This document shows positions 48,447-56,292 of a stretch of 64,000 bases of DNA, in pieces. Both the position numbers and the translations under genes were made by a program. The DNA is taken from the NCBI GenBank assembly GCA_963832965.1, contig CAWHVW010000005.1:248001-312000 (forward strand). The letters are read 5' to 3'. Numbering within the stretch: the stretch's first letter is position 1; each line of letters opens with the position of its first letter. The stretch is from CAWACP01 sp963832965 (GTDB taxonomy: Bacteria; Acidobacteriota; Terriglobia; Bryobacterales; Bryobacteraceae). The notes beneath the pieces were generated by a model. The model ran no database searches and was not told the DNA's origin. It was given only the letters and a program-made list of their open reading frames with translations.

Positions 48447-50246
48447 CTACGGAGTGCTACTGAGCGACACGCTGTCGAGTGAAATCGCCGGGAAGTAGAG
48501 ACCACGCAGGTCGCGTGTCCAGACAGTGCCGGTGGCGCGGCGTTCAGCGATGCCGGTGAACCGGTATTCATACAGCAGAGCGCGCACGTACCGCGGCGGT
48601 GTCCGGCCGAAGGGCGTGTGTTCAAACAGCCGCGTAACCGGTGGCGAGCCTTGCAGCAGACGGACCATCAGATTCGGGAACCAGCCGTTGCTTTGATAGT
48701 TGCTCAGCGCCGCAAACCACATCTGCCAATCGAGCCGTGGCTGGTGAGGAGCCACCAGCGGGGGGCTGCGCCGGAGGTCGCCGGGTTTGTAACGGAAAGA
48801 ATAGTCGATCCAGGTGCTTCCGTCATTCGACCCTTGAATGACAATCTCCGGCCGCGTGGTCGTCATCATCGCGAAAAGGCCGTAGCTGTTCACGACGCCG
48901 AACGGTTCCGTGATGTGCAGGAGTTCGCCAACCGGCTCCGGAGCGTCTCCGAAGAGCAGACGGCTGAACTGGCCGATATTCAGCAGGAGGATAAACACGG
49001 TGAGAGTGGCGACTATCGCTTTGCGCGCGCGGCTCGGATGGATTACGACGGCCGTGCGCCAGCGCCCGGGCCACCAGCGGCGCAGGAACTGGTCGTCCAG
49101 CAACAGCAGGCAAAGAGCGATGGTCAGCCAGTTGAAGAAGGCGTAGTTGCCGGTTAGCAGAATCAGCCCCTGCAGTCCGATAAGACACGCCGCGCCGGAC
49201 ATCCGCACGCGGCGCGGCAGCAGAATGAGGAACGGCACGGCCAGCTCGACGGTGAGTACAATCGCCGTGGAACCTCGCTGGAACCACAGTGGAAGCTGAT
49301 CCATATACCAGGCCAGCGGTGTTGGCAAAGGCTGCGTGTAATAGTGAAAAGCCAGCGCGGTGAGGTGGTGCCAGGACGGGTCGCCGCTGGAGAGTTTGAC
49401 GAAACCCGAAAAGAACATCAGCCGGAACAGCAGCAGGCGGAACAGCCAGATCACCACGCGCGACCGCCCCAGAAAGATGGCCAGGAATCCAGTTTCGAGA
49501 AGCAGATAGTCCCACTGAAACGATAGAAAATCCTGACCGGCCGCGCAGATCGAGAGATACAAAACAAAAAGCACGAAGAAAGCGATTCGTTGCGCGAAAC
49601 CCGCCAGCGCCACCAGGGCCACAACCGCGCCGGCGATGGGCAGCCACTGGATGGCCGCGTCGCTGGCGTTCAACCAGAACAGGGTGGGGACAAGTCTCCA
49701 CGCCGATGCCCCATAGGCTCCGTGAATCGCCGCCAGATAGCGGTCGAGCGGCAGGATGCCCTGCGACCCGATCAGCCCCTCGGCCTGCGCCGCGAATGAC
49801 CAGAAGGCGATGAAATATATGAATGCCAGCAGCCGGAGAAAAATCCATCCGGAAATTTCGTAGGACGCCGGTTGCACCTCGCGGCCCCAGAGAATACGGG
49901 TAGCGCGGTAGCCGAAGTCACGGTGGGAAGCAATGAAACGGTAAGCCAGCTCGGCGAGCGGCGCGAAGCCCGGAACCCGCCGGTAGCACCACGCCAGCCA
50001 TGCATATCCGGGGGCTGAGCCAACGATATGGAAAACGGCCCGTGCGCCGCTCTCTACCGTTCCGTCCGGCAGGACCAACTGCACCGACTTGCCGAATTGT
50101 TCCGGCGGAATCTGCGGGAACCCGGCGCCCACTTCCTGGGAAGGCGCCCACTGGAACCTCTCGCCGGTCACCGTTCGGAGGAAATCCACCCAGATCCGGC
50201 AGAAACTGCAGTGGCCATCGAAAATGACCAGCGGCAGGCCCGTCAT
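48447..50246 (-). CDS. DCC1-like thioredoxin-fold / lipase maturation factor fusion
   Basis: A 599-residue protein. The first 120 residues are a DCC1-like (DUF393) domain with the redox motif DGHCSFCRIWVDFLRT. The remainder is a lipase maturation factor family protein with about nine helices (SFAAQAEGLIGSQGILPLDR is its signature) and a C-terminal periplasmic beta domain with WMWFAALSNY-like motif and PRYVRALLYEYRFT. LMF1 family members help fold secreted lipases in eukaryotes; the bacterial role is unknown. A thiol-disulfide head in the same chain suggests oxidative folding. It is near a hypothetical gene on the same strand. Confidence 0.88.
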   Translation of the reverse strand: MTGLPLVIFDGHCSFCRIWVDFLRTVTGERFQWAPSQEVGAGFPQIPPEQFGKSVQLVLPDGTVESGARAVFHIVGSAPGYAWLAWCYRRVPGFAPLAELAYRFIASHRDFGYRATRILWGREVQPASYEISGWIFLRLLAFIYFIAFWSFAAQAEGLIGSQGILPLDRYLAAIHGAYGASAWRLVPTLFWLNASDAAIQWLPIAGAVVALVALAGFAQRIAFFVLFVLYLSICAAGQDFLSFQWDYLLLETGFLAIFLGRSRVVIWLFRLLLFRLMFFSGFVKLSSGDPSWHHLTALAFHYYTQPLPTPLAWYMDQLPLWFQRGSTAIVLTVELAVPFLILLPRRVRMSGAACLIGLQGLILLTGNYAFFNWLTIALCLLLLDDQFLRRWWPGRWRTAVVIHPSRARKAIVATLTVFILLLNIGQFSRLLFGDAPEPVGELLHITEPFGVVNSYGLFAMMTTTRPEIVIQGSNDGSTWIDYSFRYKPGDLRRSPPLVAPHQPRLDWQMWFAALSNYQSNGWFPNLMVRLLQGSPPVTRLFEHTPFGRTPPRYVRALLYEYRFTGIAERRATGTVWTRDLRGLYFPAISLDSVSLSSTP

Positions 50247-50291
50247 GAATTCAGAATAGCGTGGGGCAAGGCCATGCCCTGTCCGGCGAGC

Positions 50292-51344
50292 CTACCGTGC
50301 CAGAGGAACGTCTCTAGGCCCGTCGTCGAGCCCTTCGATGTGAATGGTCTGCTTCTGCGGCGGAACCGGAGGCGGAGCCACCGCTGGCGTCATGGTGACG
50401 CTGATCGCAGGTGCGGCGGAGCGTCGTCGGCTGGCGCTGGCCACTTCGGCAAGACTGCGCTCCACTTCCGCGGCATCCATCCGCAGCGTCAGGCGAACGG
50501 CGGATTTGTCGGCGCCGATCTGAATTTTCTTTGCGGCCGCCGTGATGTCCGCGCTCTTCGCTCGATCCGCGCTCTCCTGCATATCTTTCATCGCCAGCTT
50601 GAGCGTTTTCCGCAGTTCGTCCGCCAGCTTCGTGGCCGATTCTTCCGAATCCGTATCCAGTCCCAGCCGCAGATCGAGGCCGTTTCGCAACGAAATGCCC
50701 AGCTCCAGACCTTGCATAGAGTCCATCACCGGCAGATCGGGCACCAGACGCCCGGCAAGCTCAGTGGGAGCGATCGCGAACACCGCCCAGATGTCGTTGT
50801 CGTTCCGGAGTTTTTCGGCCCGCGCGAGCAACGGGTTCCCGGCCGGCGATGGATATTCCAACCGGTCCAGCGCGGCAAAAACCGACGGAGCGTCGCCCAG
50901 CAGGAACGTTCTTTCGTCCAGGATGGTCAGGGCCATGTCGGTGTACTTCTTCTGCCGGTAAACCCTCTTCTGCCGGTACAACTGCGCGTGCGCTCCTTGC
51001 GCGGCCAGCATCCGCTCGAACTCGGCTGTCCGAAACCGTCCGCTGATGCGGATCAGCACCGGCGCCTTCGCATCATCCGGATCGTCCGGCTGTTTGCCGG
51101 GCGACGCGATGACCACCTCGTCAATGTCGCTGAGCATGCTGGAGAACGGCATCGTGGAGGACCCCGAGTCAGCCATTTGTTGCCGGAGCGCCCGGCCCAT
51201 CTGGCTTTCTGCAATGTTGTGCCAGCGGATGCCGACGAACGCTTTCGATTCGGCCGGCGCGAACTGCCACAGAGCGGCGTCCTGAGCCGTAAGCGGGCCG
51301 CCAATGAGCAGGGCCGCAAGACTGGCGATGATACGGTTCTTCAC
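50292..51344 (-). CDS. Secreted hypothetical protein
   Basis: A 350-residue protein with a signal peptide (IIASLAALLIGGPLTAQ). Residues 25-290 are a mixed alpha/beta region with no recognised domain (for example AFVGIRWHNIAESQMGRALR and GLELGISLRNGLDLRLGLD). The C-terminal 60 residues are Pro/Val-rich and end in ARG-type basic residues. Similar proteins are known from Acidobacteriota only by general resemblance. It precedes, on the same strand, the lipase maturation fusion gene by 46 bp. Confidence 0.65.
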   Translation of the reverse strand: MKNRIIASLAALLIGGPLTAQDAALWQFAPAESKAFVGIRWHNIAESQMGRALRQQMADSGSSTMPFSSMLSDIDEVVIASPGKQPDDPDDAKAPVLIRISGRFRTAEFERMLAAQGAHAQLYRQKRVYRQKKYTDMALTILDERTFLLGDAPSVFAALDRLEYPSPAGNPLLARAEKLRNDNDIWAVFAIAPTELAGRLVPDLPVMDSMQGLELGISLRNGLDLRLGLDTDSEESATKLADELRKTLKLAMKDMQESADRAKSADITAAAKKIQIGADKSAVRLTLRMDAAEVERSLAEVASASRRRSAAPAISVTMTPAVAPPPVPPQKQTIHIEGLDDGPRDVPLAR

Positions 51345-51361
51345 GTCTGTTTCCAGTCCAC

Positions 51362-52000
51362 TTATCGGCCAAAGCGCGCGTTTCCTTCAGTTCCGCCCCT
51401 GGCCGCCTTCCCGGATTCGAGAAGCAGCCGAAAGTGTTCCCGTAACTGTGCGACAGCGCGGTCGAAGGGTTCCACCGACGCGTAGGACCGGGAAAGCATC
51501 ACTCCTCCCTCCATCACCGCCAGGACATATGTGGCCAGTTCTTCGGGATCGGTCCCTTCGGGAAGTCCTTCCCGGGCCTGCTCGATGCACTCCCGCACGG
51601 CCCCAATCCAGCCCCGGAAATTGTCGGCGATCAGTTGGTGCGCCGGGCGGTTCTCCGGATCGATTTCCAGCGCGAGCCGGCCCAGCGGGCAGCCATACCG
51701 GCATTCCGTCTGTAAAATTCGCTCGCGATAACCCGCCAGAATCGCAAAGATGCGCGCTACCGGTTCCTCCGTTTGCGCGAAGGCCGGGTCCACAACCATT
51801 GGCCGGAGAGCAAAGAGGTAGGTTTCGAGGACCTCCCGCAACAGCGCCTCCTTGCTCTCGAAGAAGTGATAGAAACTGCCCGAGTTCACCTCGGCATGGG
51901 CCAACAGGTCAGACATGCTGGTGCCCGCGAATCCCCGCTCCCAGAACAGGTATCGGGCAGACTCGATCAGGCGGTCCCGCGTCCCCGAAGGCTTGGGCAT
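51362..52000 (-). CDS. TetR-family transcriptional regulator
   Basis: A 212-residue regulator with an N-terminal TetR helix-turn-helix: TRDRLIESARYLFWERGFAG then TSMSDLLAHAEVNSGSFYHF. The C-terminal ligand domain is TetR_C_6/YcdC-like by length, with a Cys pair in TECRYGCPLG. ATG 52000 starts the domain in the usual place; an ATG at 52024 is also possible. It diverges from an SRPBCC gene with a palindromic site between them, the usual arrangement for a self-regulating repressor. Confidence 0.92.
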   Translation of the reverse strand: MPKPSGTRDRLIESARYLFWERGFAGTSMSDLLAHAEVNSGSFYHFFESKEALLREVLETYLFALRPMVVDPAFAQTEEPVARIFAILAGYRERILQTECRYGCPLGRLALEIDPENRPAHQLIADNFRGWIGAVRECIEQAREGLPEGTDPEELATYVLAVMEGGVMLSRSYASVEPFDRAVAQLREHFRLLLESGKAARGGTEGNARFGR

Positions 52001-52036
52001 CAAAGAAGCTCTTGACTCGCCCATCCTATCGTGTTT

Positions 52037-52054
52037 TACTTGAACGATCAACTA
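52037..52054. promoter_or_regulatory. Candidate TetR operator
   Basis: TTGA-ACGA-TCAA lies within an imperfect palindrome (TACTTGAACGATCAACTA) midway between the divergent TetR and SRPBCC genes, 18 bp from the SRPBCC start. Operator function is inferred from position and symmetry. Confidence 0.55.
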
Positions 52055-52071
52055 ACTGGAGAGGAACGATT

Positions 52072-52608
52072 ATGCGAGTTCTTTGGTTGCTGGCCGTTGC
52101 CAGCCTCGCTTTCGCGCAAAGTCCCGTCAAGGTGGTCAGGCAGACGGCACCGGCGAAAGCGCTGATGTTGGAAGTCACAGTTCCGGCCACTCGGGCTGCG
52201 GTTTGGCGGGCGTTCTCTACCAGCGACGGTCTTTCCACCTGGCTGACGCCGGGCGCCGTCGTGGATCTGCGCAAGGGGGGCGAGTGGACCGCGCATTTCC
52301 CGGGTGGGAAAACCGGCGGCGGCACCATACTCAGCTTCGTCCCCGAGCAGGAAATGACCTTATCCGCGATGGCCCCCGAACGGTTCCCCACGGTGCGGGC
52401 AGAACGAACCACCGTCCGGTTCGAATTCATCGCCGCTGGAGATTCCACCATCGTCCGTCTGACGCAAACCGGATGGAAGACCGGCGAAGAATGGGACAAC
52501 GCGTACGAATATCTGGCAAAAGGCAACGCGGAGCTGCTGGAGACTCTTCGCCGCCGCTTCGTGAGCGGGCCGATCGATTGGGCCAAAGAGTGGGGCGGAT
52601 CAAAGTAG
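52072..52608 (+). CDS. Exported SRPBCC (AHSA1-like) domain protein
   Basis: A 178-residue protein with a signal peptide (MRVLWLLAVASLAFAQSP), unusual because most AHSA1-like SRPBCC proteins are cytosolic. The fold is visible as VTVPATRAAVWRAFSTSDGL, STWLTPGAVVDLRKGGEWTA, VRFEFIAAGDSTIVRLTQTG and a final long helix. Such domains bind hydrophobic ligands. ATG 52072 follows a GGAGAGG box. It is followed by a DUF1761 gene 10 bp later, and is probably controlled by the divergent TetR regulator. Confidence 0.85.
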   Translation: MRVLWLLAVASLAFAQSPVKVVRQTAPAKALMLEVTVPATRAAVWRAFSTSDGLSTWLTPGAVVDLRKGGEWTAHFPGGKTGGGTILSFVPEQEMTLSAMAPERFPTVRAERTTVRFEFIAAGDSTIVRLTQTGWKTGEEWDNAYEYLAKGNAELLETLRRRFVSGPIDWAKEWGGSK

Positions 52609-52618
52609 GAAGGACAAG

Positions 52619-53023
52619 ATGGCGCTGCAACACCTGAATCCCTGGGCCATTCTCACCGCGGCGGTCTCGGCTTTCCTGTTGGGCGGGCTGTGGTATTCGG
52701 CGTCGCTGTTCGGTTCGCTCTGGAAGAAGGCAAACCGGTTTGCCGCGGACGAGCCTCCGGCCGCCACGGGAAAAGTCTTCGCGGTTAGCTTCGTTCTGAG
52801 CCTGATAATGGCCATCAATCTCGCTATGTTCCTGAATGATCCGAAGACGACGTGGGCGTGGGGCGCCACAGCCGGCTTTCTGGCGGGCTTTGGCTGGGTC
52901 GCCATGGGCATCGGCATCGTTTCGCTTTTCGAGCGGCGCCCCTGGACCTACGTCATCGTAAATGGGGGCTATCTGACCGTGGCGCTGGTTTTGATGGGCG
53001 CGATCCTCGGTGCCTGGCGATAG
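52619..53023 (+). CDS. DUF1761 family membrane protein
   Basis: A 134-residue protein with four helices: AILTAAVSAFLLGGLWYSA, FAVSFVLSLIMAINLAMFL, ATAGFLAGFGWVAMGIGIVS and VNGGYLTVALVLMGAILGA. The GGLWYS motif near residue 23 is typical of DUF1761. Function is unknown. It is probably co-transcribed with the SRPBCC gene upstream and may be co-regulated by TetR. ATG 52619 has a GGAAGGA box. Confidence 0.82.
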   Translation: MALQHLNPWAILTAAVSAFLLGGLWYSASLFGSLWKKANRFAADEPPAATGKVFAVSFVLSLIMAINLAMFLNDPKTTWAWGATAGFLAGFGWVAMGIGIVSLFERRPWTYVIVNGGYLTVALVLMGAILGAWR

Positions 53024-53080
53024 CGCCTGACCTGCAGCAGGGCCGTGCCCTGCCGCGTGTACACTGAGTGTTTAGCCTCC

Positions 53081-53887
53081 ATGTCATTTCCCGGCCGGCA
53101 TTTTGCGCGTATCCTGGTCGAACGCCGCGCCCTGTTGTTCCAGTTGGTCCGCCGCGACTTCCAGCAGCGTTTTGTCGGCTCTGCCGCGGGATGGATCTGG
53201 GGCTTCATTCACCCGCTGGTGATGTTGTTGAGCTACGCTTTCATTTTTCAGGTTTGTTTGAAGACGCAACTGCCCCCCGGCGAAGTCACCCGCAACTACA
53301 CGCTCTTCCTGTTTGCCGGCTTCCTGCCGTGGCTGCTGTTCCAGGAGACCGTCACCCGCTCGGCCGCATCGGTGGTGGAGAACGCTGGCCTCATCACCAG
53401 GACCATCTTCCCCGCCGAAGTGCTGCCCGTCTCGGTGTTCCTGTCGTCATTGGCGAATCACCTGATGGCGCTGCTACTGATGCTGGCGGCCATCGGCATC
53501 TGGTCGCGCCAGTTCAGCCCCTGGGTTTTCCTCCTGCCCTTGTACATGCTGTTGCTGGGGCTGCTGGCGGTGGGGGTCGGGTGGATTGTCGCCGCTCTGC
53601 AGGTCTATATACGCGATACCGCGCAGGTGCTTTCCGTGGTGCTCACCGTGTGGTTCTGGACCACGCCCATCCTGCTCGATGAATCGCGTTTCCCGCCGTG
53701 GGCGCACTTTCTGGTGCGATGGAATCCGCTGGCCCGCCTAGTGCGCGCGTATCGCGACCGCCTGTTTTCCTGGCGCGTCCCGCACCTGGGCGATCTTGCC
53801 ATGCTCGCGGCGTGCTCCCTGGGTGTGTTTATCATGGGAGGGTTCCTGTTCCGCCATTTGAAGCGCGGTTTCGCGGACGTCCTGTAA
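53081..53887 (+). CDS. Wzm/TagG-like ABC-2 permease for surface polysaccharide export
   Basis: A 268-residue permease with six helices. The N-terminal motif FQLVRRDFQQRFVGSAAGWI and the helix GFIHPLVMLLSYAFIFQ are hallmarks of the polysaccharide/polyol phosphate ABC-2 permeases (KpsM/Wzm/TagG). The C-terminal half includes VWFWTTPILLDES and NPLARLVRAYRD. The cognate ATPase (Wzt-like) is not beside it, so it may pair with a distant subunit. ATG 53081 starts the family domain; the frame runs 12 codons further. It is 5 bp before the sulfatase-like gene. Confidence 0.88.
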   Translation: MSFPGRHFARILVERRALLFQLVRRDFQQRFVGSAAGWIWGFIHPLVMLLSYAFIFQVCLKTQLPPGEVTRNYTLFLFAGFLPWLLFQETVTRSAASVVENAGLITRTIFPAEVLPVSVFLSSLANHLMALLLMLAAIGIWSRQFSPWVFLLPLYMLLLGLLAVGVGWIVAALQVYIRDTAQVLSVVLTVWFWTTPILLDESRFPPWAHFLVRWNPLARLVRAYRDRLFSWRVPHLGDLAMLAACSLGVFIMGGFLFRHLKRGFADVL

Positions 53888-53892
53888 TCATC

Positions 53893-55041
53893 ATGCTCAA
53901 TCGAAGACAATTCCTTGCCGGCGCGGTGGCTGTAGCCGGTGTGAGAGCGGCGGTGGCGAAAACTCCGCCCAACATCGTGCTCGTGGCCATCGATGACCTG
54001 GGCGCCTGGATGACCGGGGTGCAAGGCGCCCGCGACCTGCGCACGCCCAATCTGGATCTGATCGCGAACACCGGCACCAGGTTTCCGCATGCCTTTTCCG
54101 CGGTTCCCGTCGCCCAGCCGGGTTTTGACTCGCTCGTCACCGGCTTGTCTCCCATGCAGATTGCGGCCGCGGGCTCCGCGAACACCCTGGATAAAATTCT
54201 GGCCGCGCGCGGCTTCCGCACACTGTCGGCCGTGGACGGCGACATGGCTTCCGTCAGCGATCAACTGCTGCGCTTCTTCGACCAGCAAAATGCCGGCCAG
54301 CCATTCTGCGCGGTGGCGCGCTATGCTCCCTTGCGCGAGGCAGGCAAGACGCCGGCGAAATATCAACAGCTATTCGCGGACAACTTGTTTAAGCAGACCG
54401 GGTGGATGCCCGCGGCCAGTAACGCCACCGACACGAAGCCGTTTGAGTTTATCATCGGGCGCTTGCGCGAGGCTGCAGCGGCCATTGCCGCCTGCGACGA
54501 TCAGTTCCCCGCGATACAGCAGAAACTGCGCGAGCGCGGTCTGTGGGACAACACGCTGCTGGTGGTCGCGGGCGCTAACGGTCTATTGCTTGGCCGTCAC
54601 GGGCTCTGGGGCGACGGCCACGCATCCGCGCCGCCAAACATGTTTGAGGAGGTGGTGAACGTGCCCCTGTTCTGGAACTGGCCGGTGGGCGTGCCTGCCG
54701 GGTCCGTGCGGCCGGAGGTGGTGAGCTTGTGTGACGTGGTGCCGACCCTCTGCGAGTTGACCGGCGCTCCTGCTCCGCAGACGTCCGGACGCAGCCTGGC
54801 GCGTGCCGTGCTCTCGCAGAAATATCCCAAGAAACAGCCCTGGCACGATCGCGCGTACGCCGCCCTGGAAGGCACGCAAATGGCTCGCGACAGCAGATAT
54901 AAACTCGTTCTCCGCGCGAATGGTCCTGGCGAGCTGTACAATCTGGACAGCGATCCGGGCGAGTTGAATAACCATTTTGACGACACGGAATTTCTCGGCG
55001 TCCGGGCCAGTCTGACCCGCGAACTCAGCGCCTGGAAGTAG
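53893..55041 (+). CDS. Sulfatase-fold protein lacking the formylglycine site
   Basis: A 382-residue protein with a Tat-type leader (NRRQFLAGAVAVAGV). The sulfatase/alkaline phosphatase fold is shown by NIVLVAIDDLGAWMTG (metal D34-D35), TPNLDLIANTGTRFPHAFSA, and the C-terminal ELYNLDSDPGELNNHFDD. But the position normally CxPxR/SxPxR reads AQPGF (A74-F78), so neither Cys/Ser for formylglycine nor the Arg is present. It is therefore probably not an active sulfatase; it may bind a ligand or be a different hydrolase. It sits between the export permease and the Kbl-type gene, 5 and 2 bp away. Confidence 0.82.
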   Translation: MLNRRQFLAGAVAVAGVRAAVAKTPPNIVLVAIDDLGAWMTGVQGARDLRTPNLDLIANTGTRFPHAFSAVPVAQPGFDSLVTGLSPMQIAAAGSANTLDKILAARGFRTLSAVDGDMASVSDQLLRFFDQQNAGQPFCAVARYAPLREAGKTPAKYQQLFADNLFKQTGWMPAASNATDTKPFEFIIGRLREAAAAIAACDDQFPAIQQKLRERGLWDNTLLVVAGANGLLLGRHGLWGDGHASAPPNMFEEVVNVPLFWNWPVGVPAGSVRPEVVSLCDVVPTLCELTGAPAPQTSGRSLARAVLSQKYPKKQPWHDRAYAALEGTQMARDSRYKLVLRANGPGELYNLDSDPGELNNHFDDTEFLGVRASLTRELSAWK

Positions 55042-55043
55042 AA

Positions 55044-56222
55044 GTGACCCTTTCCTGGCTCAGCGAGCAACTGGATAGCTGGCGGAAGGCCGGCACGTAT
55101 CAGCACTTGCGTCTGCTCGAATCGGCCTGCGAGCCAGTCTCTCGGGTGGACGGCCGCGAAGTGATCAACCTCGCCAGCAACAACTACCTGGGGTTGGCCA
55201 ATCATCCGAAACTGGTGGAAGCCGCTATCGACGCGGCCAGGAAATACGGCGCGGGTTCCGGCGCGGTGCGCACCATCTCCGGCACCATGGATCTGCACAT
55301 GGAACTGGAGCGCCGCATCGCCGCCTTCAAGAAGGTGGAGGCGTGCGTCGTCTTCCAGTCCGGCTTCACCGCCAACGCGGGAACGGTCTCGGCCATTCTG
55401 ACCCCCGAAGATCACATCGTCTCCGACGCACTGAACCACGCCAGCATCATCGATGGCTGCCGCTTGTCGCGCGCGAAGATCCATGTCTTCCCGCATCGCG
55501 ACACGGCCTCGGCCGACGCCTTGCTGCGCGATCTTGCGAATAAGCCCGGTCGCAAGCTGCTGATCACCGACGGCGTGTTTTCCATGGATGGCGACATCGC
55601 GCCGCTGCCCGCGCTGGTCGAAATCGCCGAGCGCCATGGCGCCATCATGATGATTGACGACGCCCACTCCTCCGGCGTTCTCGGCGCCAACGGCCGTGGC
55701 ACCGTGGACCATTTCAACCTGCACGGGCGCGTGGACATTCAAGTGGGGACGCTGTCGAAAGCCGTGGGCGTACTCGGTGGCTACGTGTGCGGCAGCCGCG
55801 ATCTCATCGATTATCTGTATCATCGCGCGCGGCCCTTTCTGTTTTCCACGTCGCATCCGCCGGCCGTGGTGGGCGCATGTCTGGCCGCGTTCGATTTGCT
55901 GGAGAGCGAGCCAGAGCGCATCGAGGAACTCTGGGACAACACGCGTTACTTCAAAGACGCGCTGCGCCGTGAGGGATTCGACACCGGCGCCAGCGAGACT
56001 CCTATCACGCCCATCATGGTGGGCGAAGCCGGCGCCGCGCACGAATTCTCCCGCCGCCTGTTCGAGAACGGGCTGTGGGCGACCGGCATCGGATTCCCCA
56101 CTGTGCCGGAAGGCCGGGCGCGCATTCGCACCATCGTCACCGCGACGCACAGCACCGATTTGCTGGACCGCGCCGTCGAGATTCTGGCGCGGGTAGCCAG
56201 GCAAATGGTCGTTCTGAAGTGA
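55044..56222 (+). CDS. kbl: Alpha-oxoamine synthase, glycine C-acetyltransferase (Kbl)-like
   Basis: A 392-residue PLP enzyme. The Kbl/BioF landmarks are present: NLASNNYLGLANHPKLVEAA, GTMDLHMELERRIAAF, DGVFSMDGDIAPLPALVEIA, IDDAHSSGVLGANGRGT, the PLP-Lys in QVGTLSKAVGVLGGY (K239) and PFLFSTSHPPAVVGACLA. The last two regions closely resemble Bacillus Kbl rather than BioF. The enzyme makes 2-amino-3-ketobutyrate from glycine and acetyl-CoA or the reverse; no threonine dehydrogenase gene is adjacent. Start GTG 55044 lies 2 bp after the previous stop. Confidence 0.82.
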   Translation: MTLSWLSEQLDSWRKAGTYQHLRLLESACEPVSRVDGREVINLASNNYLGLANHPKLVEAAIDAARKYGAGSGAVRTISGTMDLHMELERRIAAFKKVEACVVFQSGFTANAGTVSAILTPEDHIVSDALNHASIIDGCRLSRAKIHVFPHRDTASADALLRDLANKPGRKLLITDGVFSMDGDIAPLPALVEIAERHGAIMMIDDAHSSGVLGANGRGTVDHFNLHGRVDIQVGTLSKAVGVLGGYVCGSRDLIDYLYHRARPFLFSTSHPPAVVGACLAAFDLLESEPERIEELWDNTRYFKDALRREGFDTGASETPITPIMVGEAGAAHEFSRRLFENGLWATGIGFPTVPEGRARIRTIVTATHSTDLLDRAVEILARVARQMVVLK

Positions 56223-56231
56223 TGGGGTGAT

Positions 56232-56290
56232 GGACACGCGGCGCCAGCCGCGTTGTTCGCGTTGAATAACGCGGTTGTCGCCGCGTGTCC
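56232..56290. terminator. Bidirectional hairpin between kbl and dinB
   Basis: GGACACGCGGCG and CGCCGCGTGTCC are perfect 12-bp arms, with a second inner pair (CCGCGTTGTT with AATAACGCGG). It is followed by ATTATTTCTT, so it suits termination of both convergent genes. It lies in a 70-bp gap. Confidence 0.8.
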
Positions 56291-56292
56291 GA

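Noticed and set aside
54597..56237. 546-codon minus-strand frame opposite the sulfatase-like and kbl genes
   Set aside because: Antisense shadow; the plus-strand genes have strong motifs.
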